Counted from the first letter of the stretch, positions 17,322 to 28,203 are shown. The stretch: DNA of 64,000 nt from JBOGOC01 sp050747525 (GCA_050747525.1 JBOGOC010000058.1:14050-78049); one strand, 5' to 3'. Notes: generated by a model from the sequence alone, not told the origin. A program made the numbers and translations.

Positions 17322-18552
17322 ATCTCAGCGCCTCGACCGGATCCAGGCGGGAGGCCTTCCAGGCCGGGTAGAGGGTGGCCAGGAAGGAGATGACCAGGGC
17401 GGTGGAGGCCACCAGTGTGAAGTCGAGCGGGCGCACCCGGAAGGGCACGTAGGGGATGAAGTACACGTCGGCCGGCAGCGGGACCAGCTGGAAGGCGTCC
17501 AGCACCCATGAGGCGGTCAGCCCCACGACGCACCCGGCGATGGTGCCGGTGACCCCGATCATCAGGCCCTGGGCAAGGAACAGGGTCATGATCCCCCGCG
17601 AGGTGGCCCCCATGGAGACGAGCGTGCCGATGTCCCGCACTTTCTCCATCACCATGAGGATGAGCGTGGACACGATGTTGAGCGCCGCCACCACCACGAT
17701 GAGACCGATGACCAGGAACGCCAGCAGCTTCTCGGTGCGCAGGGCCGCGAAGAAGGTCTTGTTCATCTGGACCATGTCGGTCACCGGGTGGAGCTCCCCG
17801 GCGGCCTGGGCGATGGCGGGCCGCACGTCATCCAGGCGCTCCGGATCGGCCACCCTGACCTCGATCACGCTGGCGGTGTCGCCCACGCCGAACAGGCGGC
17901 GCGCCGCCTCGATCGAGATGTAGGCCCAGCTCGAGTCATAGTCGTAGAACCCCGAGTCCAGGATCCCGGCCACCTCCAGCACGGGGCGGCGGGTCTCCAC
18001 GCTCCAGGGCGAGAGCCTCACCTGCGGGATCACCACCCGCACACGGTCACCCAGCCCCACGCCCAGGGCGCGCGCGAGGTCCTTGCCCAGAGCCACCTTG
18101 TCGGGGCCCGGCCCCCCCGCTCCCAGATCGGCCAGCCGCCCCACCGTGAACAGGCCGGCCACCTCGGTGACGTGCGGCTCGGCTTCGAGGTCGATCCCCT
18201 TGAGGAAGACCCCCTCGCCTCCTCCGTTGGTCTCCGAGAGCATCATCCCCCTCTCGAAGATGACGGGGGCGGTGGCCACCACGCCGGGGACCTTGAGGAT
18301 CGCTTCCTCGAGCCGGGGGTAGTCGGGGATCCCCTCGCTTCCCGGCGTGGCGAACACCGTCACGTGCGCGTTGGCGCCCAGGATGCGCTCGCGGATGTCC
18401 TCGTGGATGCCGGTGGCCAGGGCAAGGCCGATGATGAGCGCGGCCACACCCACGGCGACCCCCAGGATGGAGATGGCCGTGATGAAGGTGATGAAGGTCT
18501 GCTTGCGCCGCGCGGATAGATACCGCGCGGCCAGCATCATCTCCCAGGCCAC
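17314..18552 (-). CDS. lolC: Lipoprotein-releasing ABC transporter permease (LolC/LolE family)
   Basis: A 412-residue FtsX-type permease. The family N-terminus is recognisable (ARYLSARRKQTFITFITAIS), with TM1 at about residues 22-48. A large periplasmic MacB-like domain spans about residues 50-260, followed by three C-terminal membrane segments (LAFLVIGLIVVVAALNIVSTL and two more). The single permease gene suggests a homodimeric LolCE (sometimes called LolF) instead of separate LolC and LolE. Coupled to lolD by overlap. Confidence 0.9.
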
Positions 18553-18553
18553 G

Positions 18554-19444
18554 TCAGGGGGCGCCCTCCTGGCCTTCGGTGTCTTGAGACCGTTTCGGCT
18601 CGCGGCGGCGGGCCGACCACGAACCGGTGCGCGTCTGGCCGTTGGCCAGGTCGTAGTTCTCCCAGGTCCCTCGCAGCGCCTGACCGTCCTGGGAAAGCGA
18701 GGCGGTCAGGTCCATCGAGCGGCCCAGCCTCGCGTCGATGCGGTGCAGGAGCAGCCGGCGATCGATGAGCGTTCCGTCGAGGCTCCCCTGGAACGGGCCT
18801 TCCAGCACGTACTGTCCCGAGACGAGCGTGCCCGACTGGAACAGGGCGAAGACTCCGGTCACGCCGCTGGGGAGCAGGGAGACGTCCCACACCCCGGTGA
18901 CCGAGTCCCTCTGGGCGGGGAGGGAGTTCTGCAGCGCGGCGATGCGCTGCGCCAGCAGGGTCATCCTCTCGCGCAGGTTCCGGATGTCGTCACGCATCCT
19001 GCGCCCTTCGTCCTGGATCGCTCCCTCGCCGCGCTCTGCCATCCGCAGGTCGCGCTCCTTGGCCTCGATCTCTTCCTCCAGGCCGGTGATGGAGGCCCGC
19101 TCGCCGGAGCGGCCCTCCTCCTCGCTCGTCCCCTCGTCGGGAGGGATGACTCCCGCGCGCAGATCGCGCAGGGATTCGCGGTAGCGCCCGAACAACGCGT
19201 CCAGCTCGGTGTAGAGGCGCTGCACCCGCGCGCGCGCCTCCACGCGTGCCTTGCGGTTCTCCTCGTGGCGCGTCTCCATGCGCTCGAGCTGGCGCGCGTC
19301 GACCTCCAGCTCCGTCTGGAGGCTGAACACCGCCACCACGGCATCCTCGGGGCGGACCAGATCCTGCGCGCGCGGGGCCGCGCCCGCCGCCACGGCCATC
19401 AGTGCGGCGAGCGCGGCCCGCCGTCCCGCCTGCGCTGCCATCAT
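18554..19444 (-). CDS. Exported coiled-coil protein of unknown function
   Basis: I do not recognise this 296-residue protein. It has a signal peptide (ALAALMAVAAGAAPRAQ), then a long Glu/Arg-rich helical region with several heptad-like stretches (about residues 35-180, such as LEVDARQLERMETRHEENRKA). The C-terminal domain is compact and beta-rich (about residues 185-275), with VTGVWDVSLLPSGVTGVF and RGTWENYDLANGQTRTGSW. The beta part repeats the pattern 'GxW...(N/L)G...G', as in lipocalin-like or solute-binding folds. It starts with ATGA overlapping the Asd homologue and precedes lolC by one base, so it may serve envelope biogenesis. Confidence 0.7.
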   Translation of the reverse strand: MMAAQAGRRAALAALMAVAAGAAPRAQDLVRPEDAVVAVFSLQTELEVDARQLERMETRHEENRKARVEARARVQRLYTELDALFGRYRESLRDLRAGVIPPDEGTSEEEGRSGERASITGLEEEIEAKERDLRMAERGEGAIQDEGRRMRDDIRNLRERMTLLAQRIAALQNSLPAQRDSVTGVWDVSLLPSGVTGVFALFQSGTLVSGQYVLEGPFQGSLDGTLIDRRLLLHRIDARLGRSMDLTASLSQDGQALRGTWENYDLANGQTRTGSWSARRREPKRSQDTEGQEGAP

Positions 19445-20487
19445 CGTCCCATCCCCTGCCGCAAGTCAGCCACCCGTTCCGCGATCCGTATGGCGTTGAG
19501 CGCGGCTCCCCCGCGCAGGTTGTCGCAGAAGCTCCAGAGCATGACCACCCGGGACGCCCCGCCGTCGATCGGCATCGCGCTCACGGCCACCGATTCCTCG
19601 CCCGCCAGATCCACCGGGGAGAACTCCGCGGGATCCTCCACCAGCCGCACGCCTCGCGCCTGCCGCAGGCTCGATTCCAGCGCCGCCATGGTCACGGCCT
19701 GCTCGAACTCAAGGGTGAGATGCAGGGCATGGCCGTGGAATACGGGCACGAACGCCGTGGCCAGGCTCACGCTCGCCACGTCCAGCCGCGAGAGGAGGGC
19801 GGCTTCCCTCCGGATGCGCGGCTCGAGCACGACGGCCTCGATTGCGGCCATACCCCGCGAGGGAATGATGTTGAAGGCCATCTGGCGCCCGAAGACGTCG
19901 TGTGGCACTTCGTGGAAATTGAGCAGGCCCACGGTCTGGCGCTGCAGCTCTTCGATGCCGGCCTCTCCCATCTCGGAAGCCGGGCGCAGGGCCACGGCGC
20001 GGATCGCCTTCAGGGCGCCGGCCTCGGCCGAGGCCGCCGCCAGCGTGGCGATGTTGTGCGAGATGGCGTGCGGCGCGGCCACCAGCGGGACCGCCGCGCC
20101 CGCTCGACCCAGATCGGCGGCGTTGATGTCGGTGTGGATGAGCGGGACGTCGGGCCGGTCCAGGGAGGCGCCCGACAGATCGATGGCCGTGAACCCGCGG
20201 CGCGCCGGCCAGTCGAGGTAGGGAGCCATCTCGGCCGTGGTGCCGCAGTAGAAGGCGATGTCCAGCCCCAGGATCGCGTCCTCATCGGGGCGGCTGACCA
20301 CCAGGGCCTCGCCCGCGTACTCGCTGAGCGCCCCTTCGCCTGCCGCGTCGTACAGCCTGACGTCGGTGACGAGGAAGGGGCGTTTCTCCAGCACGGCTCT
20401 CATCTCGCGCGCCAGCAGGGTCATCGATCCGAAGAAGGCCAGCCGTGTTCCGGTCTGGACTCCCGGGACCTGTGCGTCACCGCCCAT
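19441..20487 (-). CDS. Aspartate-semialdehyde dehydrogenase homologue lacking the catalytic cysteine (Usg-1-like)
   Basis: A 348-residue member of the Asd/ArgC superfamily. The C-terminal half matches family landmarks (LLNFHEVPHDVFGRQMAFNI, RIRREAALLSRLD, VFHGHALHLTLEF and the ending DNLRGGAALNAIRIAE). The catalytic NPNCST motif of true Asd is replaced by APHAIS (Ala141 at the cysteine position), and the N-terminal nucleotide loop is FFGSMTLL, not GxxGxVG. It should therefore be inactive as a dehydrogenase, like E. coli Usg. It sits between pssA (11-base overlap) and a coiled-coil protein gene, outside any amino-acid operon. Function unknown; perhaps structural or ligand-sensing. Confidence 0.78.
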   Translation of the reverse strand: MGGDAQVPGVQTGTRLAFFGSMTLLAREMRAVLEKRPFLVTDVRLYDAAGEGALSEYAGEALVVSRPDEDAILGLDIAFYCGTTAEMAPYLDWPARRGFTAIDLSGASLDRPDVPLIHTDINAADLGRAGAAVPLVAAPHAISHNIATLAAASAEAGALKAIRAVALRPASEMGEAGIEELQRQTVGLLNFHEVPHDVFGRQMAFNIIPSRGMAAIEAVVLEPRIRREAALLSRLDVASVSLATAFVPVFHGHALHLTLEFEQAVTMAALESSLRQARGVRLVEDPAEFSPVDLAGEESVAVSAMPIDGGASRVVMLWSFCDNLRGGAALNAIRIAERVADLRQGMGR

Positions 20488-21271
20488 CGTCCCTCCCCGG
20501 CCGCCCGGCCGCAGCCATCCCGTCCACGTGCTCGCCGGGCGCGCCCTTCCTGCCGAAGGTCACGCGGGGGAGCACCCCCGAGAGCAGGTAGGCGAATCCG
20601 CAGAGCATGAGCATGATCTGCGGGTGCAGCGCCACCAGCGCCAGCGCGGCCGCGGGGATCAGCAGGTACTTGTAGGAGCGCCGCCGGCGCAGATCGAGGT
20701 CCTTGAACGACCGGTATCGGACTTTGCTCACCATCAGCAGCGACAGCAGCATCACCAGCATCAGGAGCATGCCGCCCAGAAGGGGCTCCCCCGTCTCGGA
20801 AGGCGGGTCGGGATGCGCGAACACGATCGTGGCCACGACGCAGGCCGCGGCGGGGATGGGAAGGCCGACGAAGAAGCGGCGGTCGTGGACGGTCTTCTGG
20901 AGGTTGAAGCGGGCCAGGCGCATCGCTCCGCAGATGAGGAACAGGAAGGACACCGCCCACCCCAGCCGCCCGTAGGACGAGAGGGACCAGGCGAACGAGA
21001 CCATGGCCGGGGCCACGCCGAAGGAGATCACGTCCGCGATGGAGTCGAGCTGGAGGCCGAACTCGCTGGACGTTCCGGTCAGGCGCGCGACGCGCCCGTC
21101 CAGGGCATCCAGCAGCGCGGCCACCAGGATGAAGATGGCCGCCATCTCGTATTCCCCCATCATCGAACGCATGATGGAGACGTACCCGCAGTAGATGTTG
21201 CCCACGGTCAGCAGGCTGGGCAGCAGATGCATGCCGCGCCGGGGGCGGCGCGGGCCGAAGTGGCGGCTCAC
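20477..21271 (-). CDS. pssA: CDP-diacylglycerol--serine O-phosphatidyltransferase
   Basis: A 264-residue integral membrane enzyme making phosphatidylserine. The CDP-alcohol phosphotransferase signature DG..AR........G...D...D is complete in DALDGRVARLTGTSSEFG followed by LQLDSIAD (about residues 57-80). The N-terminus LLPSLLTVGNIYCGYVSI is typical of the B. subtilis-type PssA. About seven hydrophobic segments are visible. It starts with GTG overlapping the psd stop (GTGA), giving a psd-pssA pair for phosphatidylethanolamine synthesis. Confidence 0.93.
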   Translation of the reverse strand: MSRHFGPRRPRRGMHLLPSLLTVGNIYCGYVSIMRSMMGEYEMAAIFILVAALLDALDGRVARLTGTSSEFGLQLDSIADVISFGVAPAMVSFAWSLSSYGRLGWAVSFLFLICGAMRLARFNLQKTVHDRRFFVGLPIPAAACVVATIVFAHPDPPSETGEPLLGGMLLMLVMLLSLLMVSKVRYRSFKDLDLRRRRSYKYLLIPAAALALVALHPQIMLMLCGFAYLLSGVLPRVTFGRKGAPGEHVDGMAAAGRPGRDDGR

Positions 21272-21873
21272 GGTCTCCTCCCGCCGTCGGCGAAGACGGC
21301 CACCACCGAGGTCCCCCCGCGCACCCGATCGCCCACGGCCACGCGCACCGCGGCTCCCGCGGGCAGGAACAGATCGACGCGCGAGCCGAAGGTGATGAAC
21401 CCGATCTTCTCTCCCTGGGCCACCGCGTCGCCCGGCTTCTTCCAGCAGCGGATACGGCGCGCGATGAGGCCCGCGATCTGCTTGACCGCCATCGGCCCGC
21501 GCTCCGTGTCCAGGTTGATGAGGTTCTGCTCGTTCAGCTCGCTGGCCTTCTCGCGGTAGGCGGGCAGGAACGACCCGGGCGTGTACTGGATGTTCGTGAT
21601 GCGGCCGGCCACCGGGGCCCGGTTCACGTGCACGTTGAACACCGACAGGAAGATGGACACCATGCCCCCCGAGACGGCCACCACCCGGCCATCGGCCGGA
21701 GACAGGATGAGGCTGGGATCGGTGGGAACGTCACGGCGGGGATCCCGGAAGAACGACGCCACGGCGAGGGTGAGCACCAGGCAGACAACCGCGGCGAGGG
21801 TCTGGCCCGCCAGGGCCAGGACCAGCGTGACGATCAGTCCGGCTGTGAGGTAGGGCCAGACGTCCTTCACCAT
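21268..21873 (-). CDS. psd: Phosphatidylserine decarboxylase proenzyme (short type)
   Basis: A 201-residue pyruvoyl enzyme that turns phosphatidylserine into phosphatidylethanolamine. Two N-terminal membrane segments (about residues 8-40) are followed by SFFRDPRR and the active-site ILSPADGRVV. Self-cleavage is expected at the Gly-Ser of the ITFGSRVDLF segment, which creates the pyruvoyl group on the small alpha chain. Its length fits the compact archaeal-type Psd found in many non-proteobacteria. Coupled to pssA. Confidence 0.93.
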   Translation of the reverse strand: MVKDVWPYLTAGLIVTLVLALAGQTLAAVVCLVLTLAVASFFRDPRRDVPTDPSLILSPADGRVVAVSGGMVSIFLSVFNVHVNRAPVAGRITNIQYTPGSFLPAYREKASELNEQNLINLDTERGPMAVKQIAGLIARRIRCWKKPGDAVAQGEKIGFITFGSRVDLFLPAGAAVRVAVGDRVRGGTSVVAVFADGGRRP

Positions 21874-21909
21874 GCTCGCCCCGCCTCCGTTCCGGACTCT
21901 TCGCCGGGC

Positions 21910-22155
21910 TCAGTGGCCAGCCCTGTCCGCCTCCTGGTCCGCGAACTGCCTGGCGATCTCGGCCATCCTGTCCTTGAGGGCCAGCTTCTGCTTCTTGAGG
22001 GTGATGGCCTCCACCTTCTCATCATCGTTGAGGAAGAGCCGGGTGTTCAGCCTCTGGAGCCTCTCCTCGAAGCTGCGATGCTTCTCGAAGAGACGCCGAT
22101 ACTCCTCGTGCTCGCGCACGAGCCGCTCCAGGACGGCTTCCGCAGGGATGGACAT
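21910..22155 (-). CDS. Small helical YdcH-type protein (DUF465)
   Basis: An 81-residue all-helical protein. The family core is seen in LVREHEEYRRLFEKHRSFEE followed by LNDDEKVEAITLKKQKLALKDRM, where LKKxKLxLKD is the DUF465 hallmark. Function in the family is unknown. The ATG at 22153-22155 has GGAG eight bases upstream; a longer frame exists but is less likely. It has its own predicted promoter inside the end of rimI. Confidence 0.8.
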   Translation of the reverse strand: MSIPAEAVLERLVREHEEYRRLFEKHRSFEERLQRLNTRLFLNDDEKVEAITLKKQKLALKDRMAEIARQFADQEADRAGH

Positions 22156-22227
22156 ACTGAAATCTCCATCGGGAACCAGTCTGTTTCCGGAGAAAGGAGA
22201 GGGGTGAAGGCGTACCCGCATGCGCAA

Positions 22228-22257
22228 ATCATATCACCCGCTTTCAAGGCCTTTCAA
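22228..22257 (-). promoter_or_regulatory. Predicted promoter of the DUF465 gene
   Basis: On the minus strand, TTGAAA (22252-22257), an 18-base spacer and TATGAT (22228-22233) form a near-consensus sigma-70 site. The -35 lies inside the 3' end of rimI. This breaks the otherwise continuous operon and could drive the phospholipid and lol genes that follow. Confidence 0.6.
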
Positions 22258-22708
22258 GAAAGGCGCGCATCACCAGGGCGTCCTCCTGCGTGTCGGTGTA
22301 GTAGCGGCGCCGCCGGGCCACGGTCGAGAATCCGAGTGTTTCGTACAGATGGACGGCCGCGGCATTGGACGGCCTCACCTCCAGCCAGGCCACGCGGCAC
22401 CCTTCCGACACGCCCTCGCCCAGCGCGCTGACGACCAGCGCCCGTCCCAGCCCGCGCCCCCGGTGATCGGCCGCCACGGCCACGTTGTTGATCATCAGCT
22501 CTTCGCCCACCACCCAGCTGCAGATGTAGCCGAGCACGGGGCCGCCGTCCTCCGCGCGCGCCACGCGCAGGCGCGCGATGGTGGAATTGTTGCGCAGCTC
22601 GTCCAGGAACGCCTGGCGGGGCCACGGCGATCGGAACGAATCCCGCTCGATGGCGGCCACCGCCGGCACGTCACGGCGCCTCATCGGTTCGATCCGCCAG
22701 GTGTCCAT
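22244..22708 (-). CDS. rimI: Ribosomal protein S18-alanine N-acetyltransferase
   Basis: A 154-residue GNAT acetyltransferase. RimI acetylates the N-terminal Ala of ribosomal protein S18. The acetyl-CoA loop is in VAADHRGRGLGRALV (R/Q-x-x-G-x-G/A, about residues 80-94), followed by WLEVRPSNAAAVHLYETLGF, a strong RimI signature. It begins 6 bases after the tsaB stop; tsaB-rimI linkage is widespread. Confidence 0.92.
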   Translation of the reverse strand: MDTWRIEPMRRRDVPAVAAIERDSFRSPWPRQAFLDELRNNSTIARLRVARAEDGGPVLGYICSWVVGEELMINNVAVAADHRGRGLGRALVVSALGEGVSEGCRVAWLEVRPSNAAAVHLYETLGFSTVARRRRYYTDTQEDALVMRAFLERP

Positions 22709-22714
22709 GCGAAG

Positions 22715-23419
22715 TCACCCACGCCATGTGCGCTCGGCATCGGAGACGCGCAGGTAGTGAGGCGTCATGACCGGCAGGGCGTCCAGGCCCCGGGAACGCG
22801 CCACGTCCAGGGCCATCCGGGCCAGCGTTTCGGCAATGGGAAGAGAGCCCTCCACGAGGACGGATCCTTCCGGCACCAGGGGCGCAAGGCGGGAGCGATG
22901 CGCCGCCAGGCCGTCCCCGCACACAAGGCAGGGCTCCTCGAGCTGCGCCAGCGGCGCCACCGCCGCTTCCGGGGGGAGCGCCGCATCCGGCGCGAGCGCC
23001 TGCATCCCGCCCTGGGAGGCCCGGTAGAGGCCCCGGTAGACCTCGCCCCGTCCCGCGTCCATCAGCACGCACACCGGGCGGGGCGGCGCGCCACCGGCCC
23101 ACGGGGCGCAGGCCAGCGCGATCGCCTCCAGCGTCGAGAAGCCGGTCAGGGGCCGCCCGCACGCCAGGGCGAGCCCTTTGGCCGCGGCCATGCCGATGCG
23201 CAGACCCGTGAAGGAGCCGGGTCCGGCGGCCACACTGAACAGGTCGATGCGCTCGAGCTGAACGGCGGCGGCGTCCAGCAGGGAGCGCACCCCCGGCAGG
23301 AGCCTCTCGGAATGGGTGAGCCCCGCGCTCACCGCGAGTTGCGCCCGCAGCGACCCGTCGGCGGAGACGAGCGCCACGCTGCCGGACATCGAGGAGGTGT
23401 CAAGACCCAGGGCGATCAT
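22715..23419 (-). CDS. tsaB: tRNA threonylcarbamoyladenosine biosynthesis protein TsaB
   Basis: A 234-residue ASKHA-fold protein. TsaB pairs with TsaD and TsaE in making t6A at position 37 of ANN-decoding tRNAs. Hallmarks are the N-terminal LGLDTSSMSGSVALV, the HSERLLPGV stretch and AAGPGSFTGLRIGMAAAKGL. The C-terminal part is variable, as usual. Spaced 10 bases after the GGDEF-PilZ gene and 6 before rimI. Confidence 0.94.
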   Translation of the reverse strand: MIALGLDTSSMSGSVALVSADGSLRAQLAVSAGLTHSERLLPGVRSLLDAAAVQLERIDLFSVAAGPGSFTGLRIGMAAAKGLALACGRPLTGFSTLEAIALACAPWAGGAPPRPVCVLMDAGRGEVYRGLYRASQGGMQALAPDAALPPEAAVAPLAQLEEPCLVCGDGLAAHRSRLAPLVPEGSVLVEGSLPIAETLARMALDVARSRGLDALPVMTPHYLRVSDAERTWRG

Positions 23420-23429
23420 GAAGACCAGC

Positions 23430-24629
23430 TCAGGAACGCGCCGCGGCGCCGGTTTCGCGCAGGAAGCGGCTCAGTCCCTGGGGAAGGCTCCGGCGGCCAA
23501 AGCGGAAGCGCACCCCGGCATCGAAGACCCGCCGTCCGCGCGATGTCTGCCTCTGCTCGAGACGCACCACCTCGCCCTCGAGGCTCATCTCGGCCCCCGG
23601 CAGGGCCAGCCGCAGCTCCACGCCGACTCCCAGGGGGAGCGGGCGGCTCGACTCCAGAAGGATCCCCCGCTCGCTGAGGTTCACCGCGCGGCAGGCGGGG
23701 TGATCCGCTCCGTCCGCGCCGTTCACCTGGACGCGGATCCCGCGCCCCTCCAGGCTCACGCGCCGGGCCCGGCGTTTTTCCTTGTAGTAGATGGCCACCT
23801 TGTTCTTGCCGTCCCGCTTGGCGCGGTACAGCGCCTCGTCGGCCCGCTCCAGCAGCGTCTCGGCCGAGTCGGCGTCCTCGGGAAACGACGAGATCCCGCC
23901 GCTCAGGGTGAGCCGCCCGTCGGCGTTTCCCAGCCCCTTGCGCTTGAAGTGCCGATCCACTTCGCTGCGGATGCGCTCGGCCACCACGAACGCGCTGGTG
24001 CGCCTCGTCTCGGGCAGGATCACGGCGAACTCCTCGCCCCCGTACCGCGCGGCGACGTCGATCTCCCGCACCCGGTGCACCAGCAGGCGCCCCACGTCGC
24101 GCAGCACCGTGTCGCCCGCCGCGTGGCCGTGCAGGTCGTTGACCCCCTTGAAATCGTCCAGGTCGATCATGAGCAGCGAGGCCGACTGCCCGTAGCGCCG
24201 GCATCGATTCAGCTCCTTGCGCAGGCACTCGTCGAAATGGCCCCTGTTGAACAGCCCGGTCAGGTGGTCGGTGATGGCGGAGCGGGCGGTCTTCTCGAAG
24301 TCGGATCGCTCGATGATGGTGGGGTTGTTGAGGCGTCGATCGACGTTGAGCAGGTAGTCGAAGAGCGCCACCCGGCCCCCCACGTCCCTTCCCAGCCGCC
24401 TCTGCAGGGTGGCCCTGTGGACCTGGTATCCGGCCCACACCCGGCGGGCCGTCTCGTTGGGGTAGGACAGGTGGGTGAGGAGCTTCAGCAGCTCCGCATG
24501 CACGGGGCGGCCCGTCTCGGCTGCCACGGCGTCCAGGCGGGCAACTACCCCCTCCCCCTTGGGGAGGGGCCCATCCACCCATCGTAGAAGGCTTTCCGTG
24601 GACCTGTCCTCGGCCTTCAGCGCAGGCAT
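23430..24629 (-). CDS. Diguanylate cyclase with C-terminal PilZ domain
   Basis: A 399-residue signalling protein. An N-terminal helical region of about 130 residues without a named domain is followed by a GGDEF domain (DHLTGLFNRGHFDECL to about residue 300) with the active-site GGEEF. A complete inhibitory I-site (RxxD, REID) lies five residues before it. The C-terminal PilZ domain carries the two c-di-GMP-binding motifs (RRARR and NLSERG). One chain thus looks able to make and to bind c-di-GMP. Start ATG follows GGAGGG closely. It is the first gene of the minus-strand block and has its own promoter. Confidence 0.88.
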   Translation of the reverse strand: MPALKAEDRSTESLLRWVDGPLPKGEGVVARLDAVAAETGRPVHAELLKLLTHLSYPNETARRVWAGYQVHRATLQRRLGRDVGGRVALFDYLLNVDRRLNNPTIIERSDFEKTARSAITDHLTGLFNRGHFDECLRKELNRCRRYGQSASLLMIDLDDFKGVNDLHGHAAGDTVLRDVGRLLVHRVREIDVAARYGGEEFAVILPETRRTSAFVVAERIRSEVDRHFKRKGLGNADGRLTLSGGISSFPEDADSAETLLERADEALYRAKRDGKNKVAIYYKEKRRARRVSLEGRGIRVQVNGADGADHPACRAVNLSERGILLESSRPLPLGVGVELRLALPGAEMSLEGEVVRLEQRQTSRGRRVFDAGVRFRFGRRSLPQGLSRFLRETGAAARS

Positions 24630-24651
24630 CCGAGCCCTCCGGGCGGGGCGC

Positions 24652-24680
24652 ATTATATGGAAACATTCGGCTTCGGACAA
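24652..24680 (-). promoter_or_regulatory. Predicted promoter of the GGDEF-PilZ gene
   Basis: On the minus strand, TTGTCC (24675-24680), 17 bases, then a perfect TATAAT (24652-24657). The expected leader is about 15-20 bases and includes the GGAGGG ribosome binding site. Confidence 0.65.
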
Positions 24681-24744
24681 CGTTTGAAGGGTGTCGCGTG
24701 TCCAATCAGGAGCGCGGCCTGTCCGAGGCCGGCGGGGGGTGCCG

Positions 24745-25365
24745 ATGGCAGGTGCACGAAAACAGGCGGTGCGGGCCGCCGCGCCCGTAAAGGCGCCGGC
24801 AGTCACGAGTCTGCCCGACGAGCAGGTCGTGGCCCGCATCCTGGCCGGTCACGGGGAGGATTTCGAGCAGCTCGTCCGCAGGCACCAGGGCGCCATCTAT
24901 AACTTCCTGCTGCGCATGGTGCGGGACCCGGAAGAGGCGCTCGACCTCACCCAGGAGGTCTTTCTGAAAGTGTTCTGCTCGCTGGAGCGCTTCGACCCGA
25001 AATACAGGTTCACCACCTGGATGTACCGGATCGCCTCCAACGCGGCCATCGACCAGATCCGCAAGCGGCGGGGCGCGGCCCTGCTGTCGCTCGACGCGCC
25101 GGCCGGAGACGACCCCGGCTCCGTGCGCGAGGTGGCCGGAACGGCCCCCACCCCCGATCAGTTCCTCCAGGCTCGCGAGACCAAGGGTCACATCGAGGAC
25201 GCGCTGCAGACCCTCCCCCCCGAGTACCGCGAAGTGCTCCTGCTGCGGCACCAGGGTGAGCGGCGCTACGACGAGATCGCGCGCATCACCCGGCTTCCCA
25301 TCGGCACGGTCAAGAACCGCATCTTCCGCGCGCGCGAAATGCTCAAGAGGTCGATCCCCTCATGA
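24745..25365 (+). CDS. ECF-type RNA polymerase sigma factor
   Basis: An approximately 206-residue sigma-70 family protein of the RpoE-like group. Region 2 is clear (DFEQLVRRHQGAIYNFLLRM, then EEALDLTQEVFLKVFCSLERF and FTTWMYRIASNAAIDQIRKRR). Region 4 follows (LQTLPPEYREVLLLRHQGER, IARITRLPIGTVKNRIFRAR). The start ATG at 24745 has a GGGGGGT run upstream; a GTG at 24691 is possible. The stop overlaps the start of the anti-sigma gene (ATGATG), so the two are translationally coupled. Confidence 0.92.
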   Translation: MAGARKQAVRAAAPVKAPAVTSLPDEQVVARILAGHGEDFEQLVRRHQGAIYNFLLRMVRDPEEALDLTQEVFLKVFCSLERFDPKYRFTTWMYRIASNAAIDQIRKRRGAALLSLDAPAGDDPGSVREVAGTAPTPDQFLQARETKGHIEDALQTLPPEYREVLLLRHQGERRYDEIARITRLPIGTVKNRIFRAREMLKRSIPS

Positions 25366-25964
25366 TGGACTGCGGCGGGCTGAGACCCATCCTCTCGTTC
25401 TACCTCGAGAAGGAGACCGGTCCGCTCGAAACCCTCGAAGCGCGCCGTCATCTCGACGCCTGCCCCGCGTGCCGAGCCCGCGCGAGCCGCATGGCGGGAA
25501 CCATGGCCCGTTGCGATGCCCTGGAAGCCCAATCGCCGGCCAGCGACATCACAGCGATGGTCATGGGAAAGCTGGCCGATCTCAAGAGAGCGGCCCGCCG
25601 GGTGGAGCCCGCGCTGGCGGCCAAGTGGAGCGGCGTGGCCCTCCTGCTGGCCGCCGGCCTGAGCGCGATCTCCTCTCCCGTCACACCGGTGATCCGGCTT
25701 CTCTCGCGTCCGGCTGCCTTCCTGGCAGGTCTGGCTGCGGGCGGCTCGGGCGATCGCCTGCGCGACGCGCTTGGCGGCGCGCTCCCCCTGCTGCCGGCAA
25801 GCCTGTCGGACGGGGTGCGGTCGGACATCGCCTCCGCGGGCGTGGACGCCGCCCTTGCGGTGCAGCTTCTGGGAACGGCGCTCGTGTTCGGGCTGGGCCT
25901 TGCCGTCCCCGTAGCGCTCGTCACGGCGTGGCTGCTCCATCGGGAAGCCTCGGGCAGGTCCTGA
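25362..25964 (+). CDS. Putative membrane-bound zinc-finger anti-sigma factor
   Basis: A 200-residue protein encoded directly after the ECF sigma factor with a 4-base overlap. The N-terminus carries a zf-HC2 type motif HLDACPACR (His-x3-Cys-x2-Cys), the mark of zinc-binding anti-sigma domains. Two hydrophobic stretches (about residues 88-108 and 168-192) place it in the inner membrane. By context it should hold the sigma factor until an envelope signal. No protease gene is adjacent. Confidence 0.8.
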   Translation: MMDCGGLRPILSFYLEKETGPLETLEARRHLDACPACRARASRMAGTMARCDALEAQSPASDITAMVMGKLADLKRAARRVEPALAAKWSGVALLLAAGLSAISSPVTPVIRLLSRPAAFLAGLAAGGSGDRLRDALGGALPLLPASLSDGVRSDIASAGVDAALAVQLLGTALVFGLGLAVPVALVTAWLLHREASGRS

Positions 25965-26007
25965 AGGCCCCGACCGGACATCTCCGAACTCCCCTAGAAG
26001 CCAAACT

Positions 26008-26036
26008 TTGACAACCCAGAAAGACCGGCCTATATT
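26008..26036 (+). promoter_or_regulatory. Near-consensus promoter of the prkA-yhbH-spoVR operon
   Basis: TTGACA (26008-26013), exactly 17 bases, then TATATT (26031-26036). This is the best sigma-70-type promoter in the window and leaves a leader of about 95 bases before prkA. Confidence 0.75.
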
Positions 26037-26136
26037 CACGCAGCGACGCCGTGTCCGCCCCGCGGAGCGTTGATTCCTCAGGACTTAGCCTCGATCAGGG
26101 CCCGTGGGGGGGCACCCGAAGCACAGGAGGTAGCCC

Positions 26137-28203
<2,067 letters not shown>

